Shown here piece by piece: positions 43,275 through 51,877 of a stretch of DNA of 64,000 nucleotides. This DNA comes from Paractinoplanes lichenicola. GTDB taxonomy: Bacteria; Actinomycetota; Actinomycetes; Mycobacteriales; Micromonosporaceae. The notes under the pieces are model-generated. The model made no database searches. It was not told the origin of the DNA and saw nothing but the letters and a program-made list of their open reading frames with translations. Position numbers and translations under genes: made by a program. Within the stretch, counting starts at the first letter, position 1; each line of letters opens with the position of its first letter. The DNA lies in NCBI RefSeq assembly GCF_016785085.1, contig NZ_JAENHO010000003.1, forward strand, positions 848,321-912,320, read 5' to 3'.

Positions 43275-44369
43275 GTGACGACCCCTCGGAAAACCCGCGT
43301 CGCGATCGTCTTCGGCGGTCGCAGCTCCGAGCACGCGATCTCGTGTGTGAGCGCCGGCAGCATCCTGCGCGCGCTCGACCCGGACCAGTACGAGGTGCTT
43401 CCGGTCGGCATCACCCGGGAGGGCCGGTGGGTGCTCTCCGGCGACGACCCCTCGGCGCTGGCGATCCAGGACAAGCGGCTGCCCGAGATCACGGCGGCCA
43501 GCGGTAACGCCGTCGTGCTGGCGGCCGACCCGACGGCCACCGAGCTGATCGTGCACGACCCCGCGGACGGCATGTCCACGCTGGCCGGGGTCGACGTCGT
43601 CTTCCCGGTGCTGCACGGGGCGTACGGGGAGGACGGCACCATCCAGGGCATGCTCGAGATGGCCGGCCTGCCGTACGTGGGGGCCAACGTCTTCGCCTCG
43701 GCCGCGGCCATGGACAAGGAGTTCACCAAGAAGCTCGCGCTGGCCGAGGGCATCCCCGTCGGGCCGTACGTGGTGCTCCGGGCCGGCGTCTCCTTCGCCG
43801 AGGAGGACAAGGAGCGGCTCGGCCTGCCCGTCTTCGTGAAGCCGTCGCGCGCGGGCTCGTCGCACGGCATCACCAAGGTCACCGACTGGGCCGACCTCGA
43901 CGAGGCCATCGCCACCGCGCGCCGGATCGACCCCAAGGTGCTGGTCGAGGGCGCGATCGTGGGCCGCGAGATCGAGTGCGGCGTGCTCGAGGGCGAGGCC
44001 GGGGGAGCGCCCGAGTCGTCGCTGCTGGCCGAGATCCACGTCGACGCCAACGACTGGTACGACTTCGAGACCAAATACCTCGAGGGCAGCCACTACACCA
44101 TCCCGGCCGACCTGCCCGCCGAGGTCACCCGCCAGGTGCAGGAATACGCCCGGCGCACCTTCACCGCGCTCGACTGCGCCGGCCTGGCCCGGGTCGACTT
44201 CTTCGTCACCGCCGACCACCAGGTCTACCTCAACGAGATCAACACGATGCCGGGCATGACGCCGACCTCGATGTTCCCGCTGATGTGGGCGGCCACCGGC
44301 CTCGAATACCCCAAGGTGGTCGACCGTCTGATCCGGACGGCGCTGCACCGCGGCACCGGCCTGCACTGA
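43275..44369 (+). CDS. ddl: D-alanine--D-alanine ligase
   Basis: 364 residues, ATP-grasp enzyme making D-Ala-D-Ala for peptidoglycan. Motifs: VAIVFGGRSSEHAISCVSAG, PVLHGAYGEDGTIQGML, VKPSRAGSSHGITKV, and the metal site VYLNEINTMPGMT. The Glu/Ser/Tyr triad that sets D-Ala as second substrate appears conserved (HAISCVS; YDFETKYLEG), with no sign of a D-lactate or D-Ser variant. GTG start; GAGAGG 11 bases upstream. TAGGGT at 43231 is a likely -10 box. Confidence 0.97.
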   Translation: MTTPRKTRVAIVFGGRSSEHAISCVSAGSILRALDPDQYEVLPVGITREGRWVLSGDDPSALAIQDKRLPEITAASGNAVVLAADPTATELIVHDPADGMSTLAGVDVVFPVLHGAYGEDGTIQGMLEMAGLPYVGANVFASAAAMDKEFTKKLALAEGIPVGPYVVLRAGVSFAEEDKERLGLPVFVKPSRAGSSHGITKVTDWADLDEAIATARRIDPKVLVEGAIVGREIECGVLEGEAGGAPESSLLAEIHVDANDWYDFETKYLEGSHYTIPADLPAEVTRQVQEYARRTFTALDCAGLARVDFFVTADHQVYLNEINTMPGMTPTSMFPLMWAATGLEYPKVVDRLIRTALHRGTGLH

Positions 44370-44374
44370 GAGCG

Positions 44375-45010
44375 CTAGCCCTTGCAGCCGCTGGGCACGC
44401 CCTTCGTGGTCGACTTCACGGTCTTGACGACGGGCTCGGAGAACTCGTTGGCCCACTGCCCGGTCTGCTGATAGCTGCCGGGCACGCTCACCTGCACGGC
44501 GACCTCGCGGTCCATCGTGGTGAAGACGTCGGTGGCCGGGCCGTCGGCGGCCCACCAGCAGACCCCGTCCATCGCGAGCATGGTGGCGTCCAGCGGCACA
44601 CAGCCGTCGGCGCCGCCGTCGATCCGCTCACACATCACCGGCTGCTTCACCCCGCAGGCCAGGGTGATCGCCGGCTCGCCCCAGGCCGCGTTCTGCTCGG
44701 GGCCGGCGGTGACCTTGCGGCCGGTCAGGCCCCGCAGCTCGGTCGGCAGCTGCGACGTGACCGCCAGACAGACCTGGGTGGTGCGCGCGTCGAGGGCGGG
44801 CGCGGCCATCTGCACCGGCGTCGACGGCACCGGGGCCGGCGCGGAGGCCGACGCGGTCGCCCGCTCATTTGTTTGTTGCGGCGTGATCTGCGAAAACGCG
44901 ACGAGTCCCACGATCACGGCGACCGGCACGGCGACCAGCGTCGCCCACAGGGCGGCACTGCGCGTCGTCTTGTCCCGGGTCTTTGCCGGCGGGTTCTCGA
45001 GGTCGACCAT
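44375..45010 (-). CDS. DUF3515 membrane-anchored protein
   Basis: 211 residues. Short basic cytoplasmic N-terminus, one membrane helix (LWATLVAVPVAVIVGLVAFS, about res 21-40), a Thr/Ala/Pro linker, then an extracellular domain with conserved cysteines and WW (ACGVKQPVMCERIDGG, DGVCWWAADG). DUF3515 proteins are conserved next to ddl and thiL in actinobacteria; function unknown, probably envelope related. Convergent with ddl, five bases apart; co-directional with the Lrp-like gene upstream (1-base gap). Confidence 0.9.
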   Translation of the reverse strand: MVDLENPPAKTRDKTTRSAALWATLVAVPVAVIVGLVAFSQITPQQTNERATASASAPAPVPSTPVQMAAPALDARTTQVCLAVTSQLPTELRGLTGRKVTAGPEQNAAWGEPAITLACGVKQPVMCERIDGGADGCVPLDATMLAMDGVCWWAADGPATDVFTTMDREVAVQVSVPGSYQQTGQWANEFSEPVVKTVKSTTKGVPSGCKG

Positions 45011-45011
45011 G

Positions 45012-45245
45012 TCAGAGGTTTACCACGGAGCAGGTGAGAGTCCGCATGATGCCGGGTACGTACTGGACTTTGCTCACAATGAGCCCCCCGAGGTCGTCGA
45101 CCGTGTGCGCCTCGGCCAGCACCACCACGTCATAAGGGCCGGTGACCGCGTCGACCCGCACCACACCGGGGATTTTGCCGATCGCGGCGGCCACGTCATG
45201 GGCCCTTCCGACCTCAGTTTGGATCAGGATGTATGCCTGTACCAC
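45012..45245 (-). CDS. Lrp/AsnC ligand-binding (RAM) domain protein
   Basis: 77 residues, the stand-alone regulator-of-amino-acid-metabolism domain without a helix-turn-helix: VQAYILIQTEVGRAHDVAAA, VVRVDAVTGPYDVVVLAEA. Such single-domain proteins bind amino acids and may modulate full-length Lrp partners or assemble alone. GGAG seven bases before the GTG. Co-transcribed with DUF3515, as in other actinobacteria. Confidence 0.9.
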   Translation of the reverse strand: MVQAYILIQTEVGRAHDVAAAIGKIPGVVRVDAVTGPYDVVVLAEAHTVDDLGGLIVSKVQYVPGIMRTLTCSVVNL

Positions 45246-45348
45246 GCTCCGACTCCATTCCGCCTCCGCCGTAACCCGAACGTGAAACTACCGTAAGGAT
45301 CCGCTCGACAGCGGGACGCCACCACCGCCGACGAAAGGCCGTACACCC

Positions 45349-46287
45349 GTGAGCATTGCCGAGGCCGGAGAGTTCGGGCTCATCGCCCGAGTGGTCGCAC
45401 GGCTCGAGAACGGTCCGACGACCCTGCTCGGTCCGGGCGACGACAGCGCGATCGTCGCCGCCCCCGACGGCCGGATCGTCGCCTCCACCGACGTCCTGGT
45501 CGAGGGTCGCCACTTCCGCCGAGACTGGTCGTCCGGCGCCGACGTCGGTCACCGGGCCGCCGCGGCCAACCTGGCCGACATAGCCGCCATGGGTGCGGTG
45601 CCGACGGCCCTGCTGGTCGGCCTGTGCGCCCCCGCCGACCTCGAGCTGAGCTGGGCCGAGGAGCTGGCGGGCGGGCTCTCCGACGAGGCCGCGCTGACCG
45701 GTGCCTCGGTCGTCGGCGGCGACACGTCCGCCAGCCCGACGCTCACCATCGCCGTGACCGCCCTGGGCGATCTGGGCGGCCGCAAGCCCGTGCTGCGCAG
45801 CGGCGCCCAGCCCGGCGACGTGATCGCGATCGCCGGCCGGGTCGGCCACGCAGCCGCCGGCTACACGGTCCTGTCCCGCGGCTTCCGCACCCCGAAGGCG
45901 CTGGTCGAGGCGTACCGGCGGCCGGCCGTCCCGTACGAGGCCGGCCCTGCCGCGGCCCGCGCGGGCGCCACCGCGATGATCGACGTCTCCGACGGCCTGC
46001 TGCAGGATCTGGGTCACATCGCGCAGGCCAGCGTGGTCGGCGTCGACGTCAGCACGGCCGCGTTCGACGTCTCCGACCAGATGCGCGACGCCGCGGCCGC
46101 CCTCGGCGTCGACCCGCTGCAGTGGATCCTGGGCGGTGGCGACGATCACGCCCTGGTCGCCACTTTCCCGCCCGAGGCCGCGTTGCCGCCGGGCTGGACG
46201 GCCATCGGCAAGGTGCACGAGAGCACCGGGGTCACCGTCGACGGCAAGCCGTGGAGCGGGCCGGTGGGCTGGGACCACTTCCGGTGA
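45349..46287 (+). CDS. thiL: Thiamine-monophosphate kinase
   Basis: 312 residues. Phosphorylates thiamine monophosphate to the active diphosphate. PurM-like fold motifs: LLGPGDDSAIVAAPDGRIV, STDVLVEGRHF, NLADIAAMGA, VVGGDTSAS, MIDVSDGLLQDLGHI and GGGDDHALV. Mg/ATP-binding aspartates are all present. GTG start. A GNAT gene follows after 15 bases. Confidence 0.96.
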   Translation: MSIAEAGEFGLIARVVARLENGPTTLLGPGDDSAIVAAPDGRIVASTDVLVEGRHFRRDWSSGADVGHRAAAANLADIAAMGAVPTALLVGLCAPADLELSWAEELAGGLSDEAALTGASVVGGDTSASPTLTIAVTALGDLGGRKPVLRSGAQPGDVIAIAGRVGHAAAGYTVLSRGFRTPKALVEAYRRPAVPYEAGPAAARAGATAMIDVSDGLLQDLGHIAQASVVGVDVSTAAFDVSDQMRDAAAALGVDPLQWILGGGDDHALVATFPPEAALPPGWTAIGKVHESTGVTVDGKPWSGPVGWDHFR

Positions 46288-46302
46288 TTACGCTCTTGCC
46301 TC

Positions 46303-46755
46303 GTGTTCAAGATCAAGCAGGCTGATTTCGCTGAGCCGTCGGTGCGGGCGCTGCTCGTCGACGTGCTCGGCGAACTCTCCGAACGCTACGGCGGCACCGG
46401 CGACGACACCCCGATCGCCGCCGACGACTTCACGACCCCGAACGGCGCCTTCTTCGTCGCCGACGACGGCACGGCACTTGTCGGTTGTGCCGGATGGCGC
46501 CGACACGGGAAGGATGCCGAGCTGAAGCGCATGTTCACGGCCAAGCCCGTACGGGGTCAAGGCCTGGGCCGGCGCCTGCTGGCCACGATCGAGGACTCGG
46601 CGCGCGCCGCAGGCTGCCGGCGTTTGATCCTCGAGACCGGGGACAAGCAGCCTGAAGCCGTCGCGCTGTATGTGTCAGCGGGTTACGTGCGGATTGAGGA
46701 CTTCGGCTACTACGCGGGGCATGACAGCGTGCTTTCCTACGCCAAAGACCTATAA
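46303..46755 (+). CDS. GNAT family N-acetyltransferase
   Basis: 150 residues with the acetyl-CoA-binding motif A, KRMFTAKPVRGQGLGRRLLA, and motif B LILETGDKQPEAVALYVSAG. Substrate unknown. Conserved-type position behind thiL. TACGCT ends eight bases before the GTG, a looser version of the leaderless pattern seen elsewhere. Confidence 0.9.
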   Translation: MFKIKQADFAEPSVRALLVDVLGELSERYGGTGDDTPIAADDFTTPNGAFFVADDGTALVGCAGWRRHGKDAELKRMFTAKPVRGQGLGRRLLATIEDSARAAGCRRLILETGDKQPEAVALYVSAGYVRIEDFGYYAGHDSVLSYAKDL

Positions 46756-46808
46756 CGTACGAGTTGTCGCCTCATACAGACGCATTCGGGCCGCTCGCGC
46801 TGTGCCGG

Positions 46809-46832
46809 CGGCCCGGGTGCGACACCGGGCCG
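46809..46832 (+). terminator. Hairpin after the GNAT gene
   Basis: CGGCCCGG (46809-46816) pairs with CCGGGCCG (46825-46832). The flanking bases 46756-46966 hold no gene that I can see and are rich in short inverted repeats; this hairpin may end thiL-GNAT transcripts. Confidence 0.5.
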
Positions 46833-46966
46833 TAGCGCCCGCTCGGGATGTTCCCGGTGGTCGGGCTCTAAGCGTGCTCCGGTTCCCTACCCGCGGTCGC
46901 TCAGGGCCGCATGTCCCCCGCTTGTCCGGGCGCGCTTGTCCTGGGGTCCGTGCCCGGAAAGCACAA

Positions 46967-46999
46967 CCAGCCCCCCGGTCACGTGGACCGAAGGGCTGG
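46967..46999 (-). terminator. Terminator of rpmB
   Basis: CCAGCCC--CGGTC / GACCG--GGGCTGG stem with a two-base internal loop, 17 bases past the rpmB stop. Confidence 0.65.
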
Positions 47000-47015
47000 G
47001 TGGCACAAGCCAGAA

Positions 47016-47207
47016 TTAGGCGCGGACGACCTTGCCGGCCTTGATGCACGAGGTGCAAACCTTGAGCTTCTTGGTCGTGCCGCCACCGGCCGGGGTGCGC
47101 ACCGACTGGATGTTCGGGTTCCAGCGGCGGTTGGTCCGCCGGTGCGAGTGGGACACGTTGTGGCCGAAGCCCGGTCCCTTGCCACAGACGTCGCACACGC
47201 TAGCCAC
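47016..47207 (-). CDS. rpmB: 50S ribosomal protein bL28 (zinc-binding form)
   Basis: 63 residues: [20 protein letters not shown], then [15 protein letters not shown] and [17 protein letters not shown]. The two CxxC pairs mark the C+ form, which carries zinc and in actinobacteria is replaced by a zinc-free paralogue when zinc is scarce. AGGAG is seven bases before the GTG. Divergent from the DAK2 protein gene across 572 bases that include a minisatellite. Confidence 0.96.
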   Translation of the reverse strand: MASVCDVCGKGPGFGHNVSHSHRRTNRRWNPNIQSVRTPAGGGTTKKLKVCTSCIKAGKVVRA

Positions 47208-47300
47208 GGGATAACTCCTGAGTCGAAACGAAACTTGAAGGCGCCCAGCGAACACCGCCGCACAGGCAACTGCGCAAGGTTACCCGATGCCTGCCCCCAA

Positions 47301-47558
47301 CAGCGAATCGCCCCCGCCCCGCAGCCGGCCCCCGGCCGCGATCGCCCCGCCCCCGGCCGCGATCGCCCCCGCCCAGCAGCCCGCCCGTGGTCGCGATCGG
47401 CCCCGCCCAGTAGCCCGCCTGCGGCAGCGATCGGACCCGCCCCGCAGCCCGCCCGTGGTCGCGATCGGCCCCGCCCGGCAGCCGCCTGTGGTCGCGATCG
47501 GCCCCGCCCCGCAGCCCGCCCGCGGCAGCGATCGGCTTCTGCCCCGCAGCCCAGCCCC
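47301..47558. repeat. 34-bp tandem repeat array (about eight units)
   Basis: Units of 34 bp (one 33, one shortened to 21) such as GTCGCGATCGGCCCCGCCC followed by a GCAGCCCGCCCGTG-like tail, starting at about 47301, 47335, 47356, 47390, 47424, 47458, 47491 and 47525. The start of the unit alternates between GTCGCGATCGG and GCAGCGATCGG. No spacers separate the units, so it is not a CRISPR array. It sits between rpmB and the DAK2 gene. Confidence 0.85.
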
Positions 47559-47620
47559 GCTCCACGGCGACCATTCCATGCCGTTGCCCCACTCCATGAT
47601 CACGCCCCGCCCACCAGCCC

Positions 47621-47727
47621 AACCCACCCGACCGGGGGGCCTCCACTCTAAAAAGGAAAGGGCTGCCACCCCCGAGTTATCCACAGGCGGCGGCATGAGT
47701 CCGATTTGTGAAACGGAGTCGTCCACA
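47621..47727. other. Intergenic module with two DnaA-box-like sites (copy A)
   Basis: AACCCACCCGACC and GGGGGGCCTCCAC (47621-47646) are followed by a perfect consensus DnaA box TTATCCACA (47677-47685) and TCGTCCACA (47719-47727, one mismatch to TTGTCCACA). The same combination occurs at 63286-63381. No replication genes are nearby. The rest of 47208-47779 holds only the repeat array and this module. Confidence 0.6.
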
Positions 47728-47767
47728 GGGGGTGGCGCGCTCCCGAGAAGTTGTCAGGCGTCGTTAG

Positions 47768-47773
47768 TACGAT
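47768..47773 (+). promoter_or_regulatory. Leaderless -10 element for the DAK2 gene
   Basis: TACGAT, six bases (TTTCGA), then the GTG at 47780; no ribosome binding site. Confidence 0.55.
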
Positions 47774-47779
47774 TTTCGA

Positions 47780-49615
47780 GTGCTGGAGACCCTGGACGCC
47801 GCTGCCGTCCGCCGCTGGTGTGGCGGTGGGCTCAGTGCGCTCCGGGCTCATCAGCGCGAGATCGACGAGCTGAACGTCTATCCCGTGCCCGACGGTGACA
47901 CCGGCACCAACCTGGTGCTCACGCTCACCTCGGCCCAGGAGGCGCTGGAGGCCGCCGAGGCCGAGTTCGCGGGGGCGGTCGAGCAGCCGCGGCCCCCGGC
48001 CAACGCGCTGCGCCGCATGGCCCGAGGCGCGCTGTTGGGGGCTCGCGGCAATTCGGGCGTCATCGTGTCGCAGATCTTGCGGGGCATGGCCGACAGCCTG
48101 GCCGCGTCGGTCGCTGTGCGGGGGGCCGATTTGGCTCGGGCGTTGCGGTCGGCCTCCGAGGCCGCTTACGCCGCCGTGGCCCGGCCGGTTGAGGGCACAG
48201 TTTTGTCCGTCGTGGCGGCGGCGGCCGATGCCGCGGGCCGGCTCAAATCTGACGATCTCGTCGCCGTGGCCCGGGCCGCTGCCTTCGCGGCGGCCGAGGC
48301 GCTCGCCCGCACGCCTCAGCAGTTGCCCGCCCTGGCCCGCGCGGGCGTGGTCGACGCGGGCGGCCGCGGCCTGGTGGTGCTGCTGGACGCCCTGGTCGAG
48401 GCCCTCACCCTGGCCGACGCCCGCCGCCCCGGCGACCAGAAGGGTCACGAGCCGAGCGATCAGAAGAGCAGCGACCAGAAAAGCCACGAGCCGAGCGACC
48501 AGAAGAGCAGCGATCAGAAGAGCAGCGACCAGCAAAGCCAAGAGGCCGACGACCCGAGGAGCGGCCGGCCCGGCGAGCCGAAAAGCCACGACTCCGGCAC
48601 CCCGAGGGACCCCAGCAGCGTCGGTCACAAGGAGCGCACCGAGAACGGTCACGCCGAAGACAGTGCCAAGGGCGAAGCACAGCCCGAGCAAGACGGCCAC
48701 CACGGCGAAGGCGCCTACGGCTACGAGGTGCAATACCTGCTCGACGCCGAGGCCGAAGCGGTAACCAGGCTGAGGCGCGAGCTAGCGGCCCTGGGCGACT
48801 CCCTGGCGGTGGTCGGCTCGGGCGACCCCGGCCTGGCCACCTGGAACGTCCACGTCCACGTCCCCGCCGGCGGCATCGGCCCCGCGGTGGAAGCCGGCGT
48901 AGTCGCAGGCCGCCCCCATCGCATCACGGTCACGCCGCTCGACCCCAGAGGCCACGAGCATCCCACCGGCCGGGGCGCCGTGGTCGTCGCGGCCGGTGAC
49001 GGGTTGACCGCGTTGTTCGAGGCCGAGGGGGCCACCGTGGTCGGCCGCAATCCGTCGACGGCCGAGATGCTCGACGCCATCGAGCGGTCCGGCGCCCGCT
49101 GTGTCGTGCTGCTGCCCAACGACGCCAACACTCACGCCGTGGCCGTCGAGGCCGCGAAGGAGGCGGGGGAGTCCGGCCGCCAGGTCAGCGTCGTGCCCAC
49201 GCGATCGCCCGTGCAGGCGCTCGCGGCCCTCGCCGTACGGGATCCGGGCCGGCCTTTCGCCGACGACGTCATCGCCATGGCCGAGGCCGCCGGGGCCTGC
49301 CGCTACGGCGAGGTCTGCACGGCCCAGCGGGATTCGCTCACGGTCGCCGGGCCGTGCCGGGCCGGGGATCTGCTCGGGCTGGTCGACGGCGAGGTGCATG
49401 TCATCGGCGACGACCTGGCCCAGGTCAGCGCCTATCTGCTCGACCGCATGCTGGGCGGCGGGGGCGAGCTGGCCACGCTCGTGCTCGGGGCCGACGCCCC
49501 GGCCGAGCTCGAGCCGGCCCTGCGCGCGCACGTCGCCGCGGGCTGGCCGTTCGTCGAGCTGGAGTGTTATGCGGGCGGGCAACCCCGCTATCACCTGCTG
49601 GTTGGAGTGGAATGA
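47780..49615 (+). CDS. DAK2 domain fatty-acid kinase-like protein (FakA/YloV family)
   Basis: 611 residues. N-terminal DAK2 nucleotide-binding domain (res 1-205): ELNVYPVPDGDTGTNLVLTL with the Mg-binding aspartates, and GARGNSGVIVSQILRGMA. C-terminal FakA middle and end domains (about res 325-611: GYEVQYLLDAEAEAVTRLRR; LPNDANTHAVAVEAAKEA). FakA works with a DegV-like FakB to phosphorylate fatty acids for phospholipid synthesis. Between the domains lies an unusual about 110-residue linker with S-D-Q-K-S repeats (res about 215-260) encoded by 12-15-bp DNA repeats. The family usually has a much shorter linker. Overlaps recG (ATGA). Confidence 0.9.
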   Translation: MLETLDAAAVRRWCGGGLSALRAHQREIDELNVYPVPDGDTGTNLVLTLTSAQEALEAAEAEFAGAVEQPRPPANALRRMARGALLGARGNSGVIVSQILRGMADSLAASVAVRGADLARALRSASEAAYAAVARPVEGTVLSVVAAAADAAGRLKSDDLVAVARAAAFAAAEALARTPQQLPALARAGVVDAGGRGLVVLLDALVEALTLADARRPGDQKGHEPSDQKSSDQKSHEPSDQKSSDQKSSDQQSQEADDPRSGRPGEPKSHDSGTPRDPSSVGHKERTENGHAEDSAKGEAQPEQDGHHGEGAYGYEVQYLLDAEAEAVTRLRRELAALGDSLAVVGSGDPGLATWNVHVHVPAGGIGPAVEAGVVAGRPHRITVTPLDPRGHEHPTGRGAVVVAAGDGLTALFEAEGATVVGRNPSTAEMLDAIERSGARCVVLLPNDANTHAVAVEAAKEAGESGRQVSVVPTRSPVQALAALAVRDPGRPFADDVIAMAEAAGACRYGEVCTAQRDSLTVAGPCRAGDLLGLVDGEVHVIGDDLAQVSAYLLDRMLGGGGELATLVLGADAPAELEPALRAHVAAGWPFVELECYAGGQPRYHLLVGVE

Positions 49616-51825
49616 GCGACGAAGCAGTCGAGGCAGTCAAAGAGTCCACGACCGACACCCCGTTGACCGAGCTGCTCAAGAAGCACGAGGCGAAGGCCCT
49701 CGCCACCCACCTCGACCTGCACACCGCGGGCGATCTGATCTATCACTTCCCCCGGCGGTACGACGAGCGCGGCGAGCACACCGACATGCACGGCCTGCAG
49801 GTCGGCGAGCAGGTCACCGTGCTGGCCCAGGTGCAGTCGATGACCGTCAAGCCGATGCGCCAGCGTCGCGGCAACATGCTCGAGATCACCATCGGGGACG
49901 GCTCGGGGGCCACGCTGACCTGCACGTTCTTCAACCAGGCGTGGCGTGAGCGCGAATTGAGAAGGGGCCGCTGGGGGCTGTTCGCGGGCAAGGTCACCGA
50001 TTTCCGGGGCAAGCGCCAGCTCAACAGCCCCGCCTATCAGCTGCTCAGCGCGGACGCCACGCAGGACGAGGCAGCCGAGGAGATCGAGGAGTTCGCGGGC
50101 GCGCTGATCCCGGTCTATCCGGCCGCGCAGGCCATGCCGACCTGGACGATCGCCCGCTGCGTGCGCACGGTGCTCGAGACGTTCCAGCCGCCCAAGGATC
50201 CACTGCCTTCCGCCGTACGGGCCAATCGCGACCTGGCCGGCATCGGCTATGCCCTGCGCGAGATCCACCGGCCGTCGTCGCGGGGTGCCCTGGAGACGGC
50301 GAAGAAGCGCCTCAAATGGGACGAGGCCTTCGCCGTGCAGCTCACGCTCGTGCAGCGCCGGGCCCGGGCCGCCGCGTCGCCCGGTCGTTCGCGGCCGCGC
50401 AGCGAGGGCGGCATCCTGGCCAAGTTCGACGCGAGCCTGCCGTACGAGTTGACCGAGGGCCAGGCACAGGTGGGTGAGGAGATCGCCGCCGACCTGGCCA
50501 AGCCGCACCCGATGCACCGGCTGCTGCAGGGCGAGGTCGGTTCGGGCAAGACGCTCGTCTCGGTGCGCGCGATGCTGCAGGTCGTCGACGCCGGGGGCCA
50601 GGCCGCCCTGCTGGCGCCGACCGAGGTGCTCGCCACCCAGCACTATCGCGGGATCGGCGCGCAGCTGGGCGCGCTGGGCCGGGCCGGGGAGATCGACGGC
50701 GACCCCGCGGGCACCCAGCTCACCCTGATCACGGGCTCGCTGGGGGCGGCCGCCCGGCGCGCGGCGCTGGCCAAGGTCGCGGACGGCACGGCCGGTATCG
50801 TCGTCGGCACGCACGCCCTGCTCTACGAGGGCGTCGACTTCCGCGATCTGGGCCTGGTCGTCGTCGACGAGCAGCACCGGTTCGGCGTCGAGCAGCGTGA
50901 CGCGTTGCGGGCCAAGGCCGCGACCCCGCCCCACGTCCTGGTCATGACGGCCACCCCCATTCCCCGTACGGTGGCCATGACCGTCTACGGCGATCTCGAG
51001 ACCTCGGTGTTGTCGCAGCTCCCGCGGGGCCGCTCGCCGATCGCGTCGCACGTCGTGCCGCCCGAGAAGCCCGCCTTCCTCGACCGGGCCTGGCGACGCG
51101 TGCGCGAGGAGGTGCAGAAGGGCCATCAGGCGTACGTGGTCTGCCCGCGGATCGGCGAGGGTGCGGCCGACGAGGACGTCGAGCCGCCGAGCGACAACGA
51201 GCCGGCCCGCCGTCCCCCGCTCGCGGTCACCGAGGTGGCCCCCATCCTCGAAGAGGGGCCGCTGCACGGTCTGCGCATCGCCATGCTGCACGGCAAGCTG
51301 CCGGCCGACGAGAAAGACGCGATCATGCGGAGGTTCGCCGCGGGCGACCTCGACGTGCTCGTCGCGACCACGGTGATCGAGGTCGGCGTCGACGTCCCGA
51401 ACTCCACCGTCATGATCATCATGGATGCCGACCGCTTCGGCGTCTCGCAGCTGCACCAGCTGCGCGGCCGGGTCGGCCGAGGCTCCGCGCCGGGCATCTG
51501 CCTGCTGGTCACCGAGTCGGTCGAGGGCACCCCGGCCCGCGAGCGGCTGGACGCGGTCGCCTCGACCACCGACGGCTTCAAGCTCAGCGAGATCGACCTG
51601 GAGCAGCGTCGCGAGGGCGACGTGCTGGGCGCCTCCCAGTCGGGCAAGCACTCGCATCTGCGCCTGCTGTCGCTGCTGCGCGACGCGAAGCTGATCACCG
51701 AGGCCCGCGCCGAGGCCGACGAGCTGGTCGGCGACGACCCCAGCCTGAAGAAATATCCCGAGCTGGCGGCCTCGGTGGCGGCGCTGGTCGACGAGGAACG
51801 CGCCGAATATCTCGAGAAGGGCTGA
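49612..51825 (+). CDS. recG: ATP-dependent DNA helicase RecG
   Basis: 737 residues. Branch-migrating helicase that regresses stalled forks and processes Holliday junctions. N-terminal wedge/OB domain (VLAQVQSMTVKPMRQRRGNM), Walker A GEVGSGKTLVS, DEQH box VVVDEQHRFGVEQRDALR, motif III MTATPIPRTVAMTVYGD, motifs V-VI TTVIEVGVDVPN and LHQLRGRVGRG, and the RecG-specific C-terminal domain. Co-translated with the DAK2 gene, a conserved actinobacterial pair. Confidence 0.97.
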   Translation: MSDEAVEAVKESTTDTPLTELLKKHEAKALATHLDLHTAGDLIYHFPRRYDERGEHTDMHGLQVGEQVTVLAQVQSMTVKPMRQRRGNMLEITIGDGSGATLTCTFFNQAWRERELRRGRWGLFAGKVTDFRGKRQLNSPAYQLLSADATQDEAAEEIEEFAGALIPVYPAAQAMPTWTIARCVRTVLETFQPPKDPLPSAVRANRDLAGIGYALREIHRPSSRGALETAKKRLKWDEAFAVQLTLVQRRARAAASPGRSRPRSEGGILAKFDASLPYELTEGQAQVGEEIAADLAKPHPMHRLLQGEVGSGKTLVSVRAMLQVVDAGGQAALLAPTEVLATQHYRGIGAQLGALGRAGEIDGDPAGTQLTLITGSLGAAARRAALAKVADGTAGIVVGTHALLYEGVDFRDLGLVVVDEQHRFGVEQRDALRAKAATPPHVLVMTATPIPRTVAMTVYGDLETSVLSQLPRGRSPIASHVVPPEKPAFLDRAWRRVREEVQKGHQAYVVCPRIGEGAADEDVEPPSDNEPARRPPLAVTEVAPILEEGPLHGLRIAMLHGKLPADEKDAIMRRFAAGDLDVLVATTVIEVGVDVPNSTVMIIMDADRFGVSQLHQLRGRVGRGSAPGICLLVTESVEGTPARERLDAVASTTDGFKLSEIDLEQRREGDVLGASQSGKHSHLRLLSLLRDAKLITEARAEADELVGDDPSLKKYPELAASVAALVDEERAEYLEKG

Positions 51826-51831
51826 CACGAA

Positions 51832-51861
51832 AAAGCGCGCCGACCGAAGTCGGCGCGCTTT
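51832..51861. terminator. Bidirectional terminator between recG and the LPXTG gene
   Basis: Perfect 13-bp stem AAAGCGCGCCGAC / GTCGGCGCGCTTT with CGAA loop; A/T flanks on both sides let it serve both convergent genes. Confidence 0.85.
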
Positions 51862-51877
51862 CTCGTTGCTAGGCCGG

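Noticed and set aside
43247..43507. Short frame (ATG at 43247) that could be a leader peptide of ddl
   Set aside because: It runs far into ddl in another frame and has no Shine-Dalgarno; more likely part of the ddl leader.
47301..47558. Possible CRISPR array
   Set aside because: Units are contiguous without spacers and no cas genes are present.
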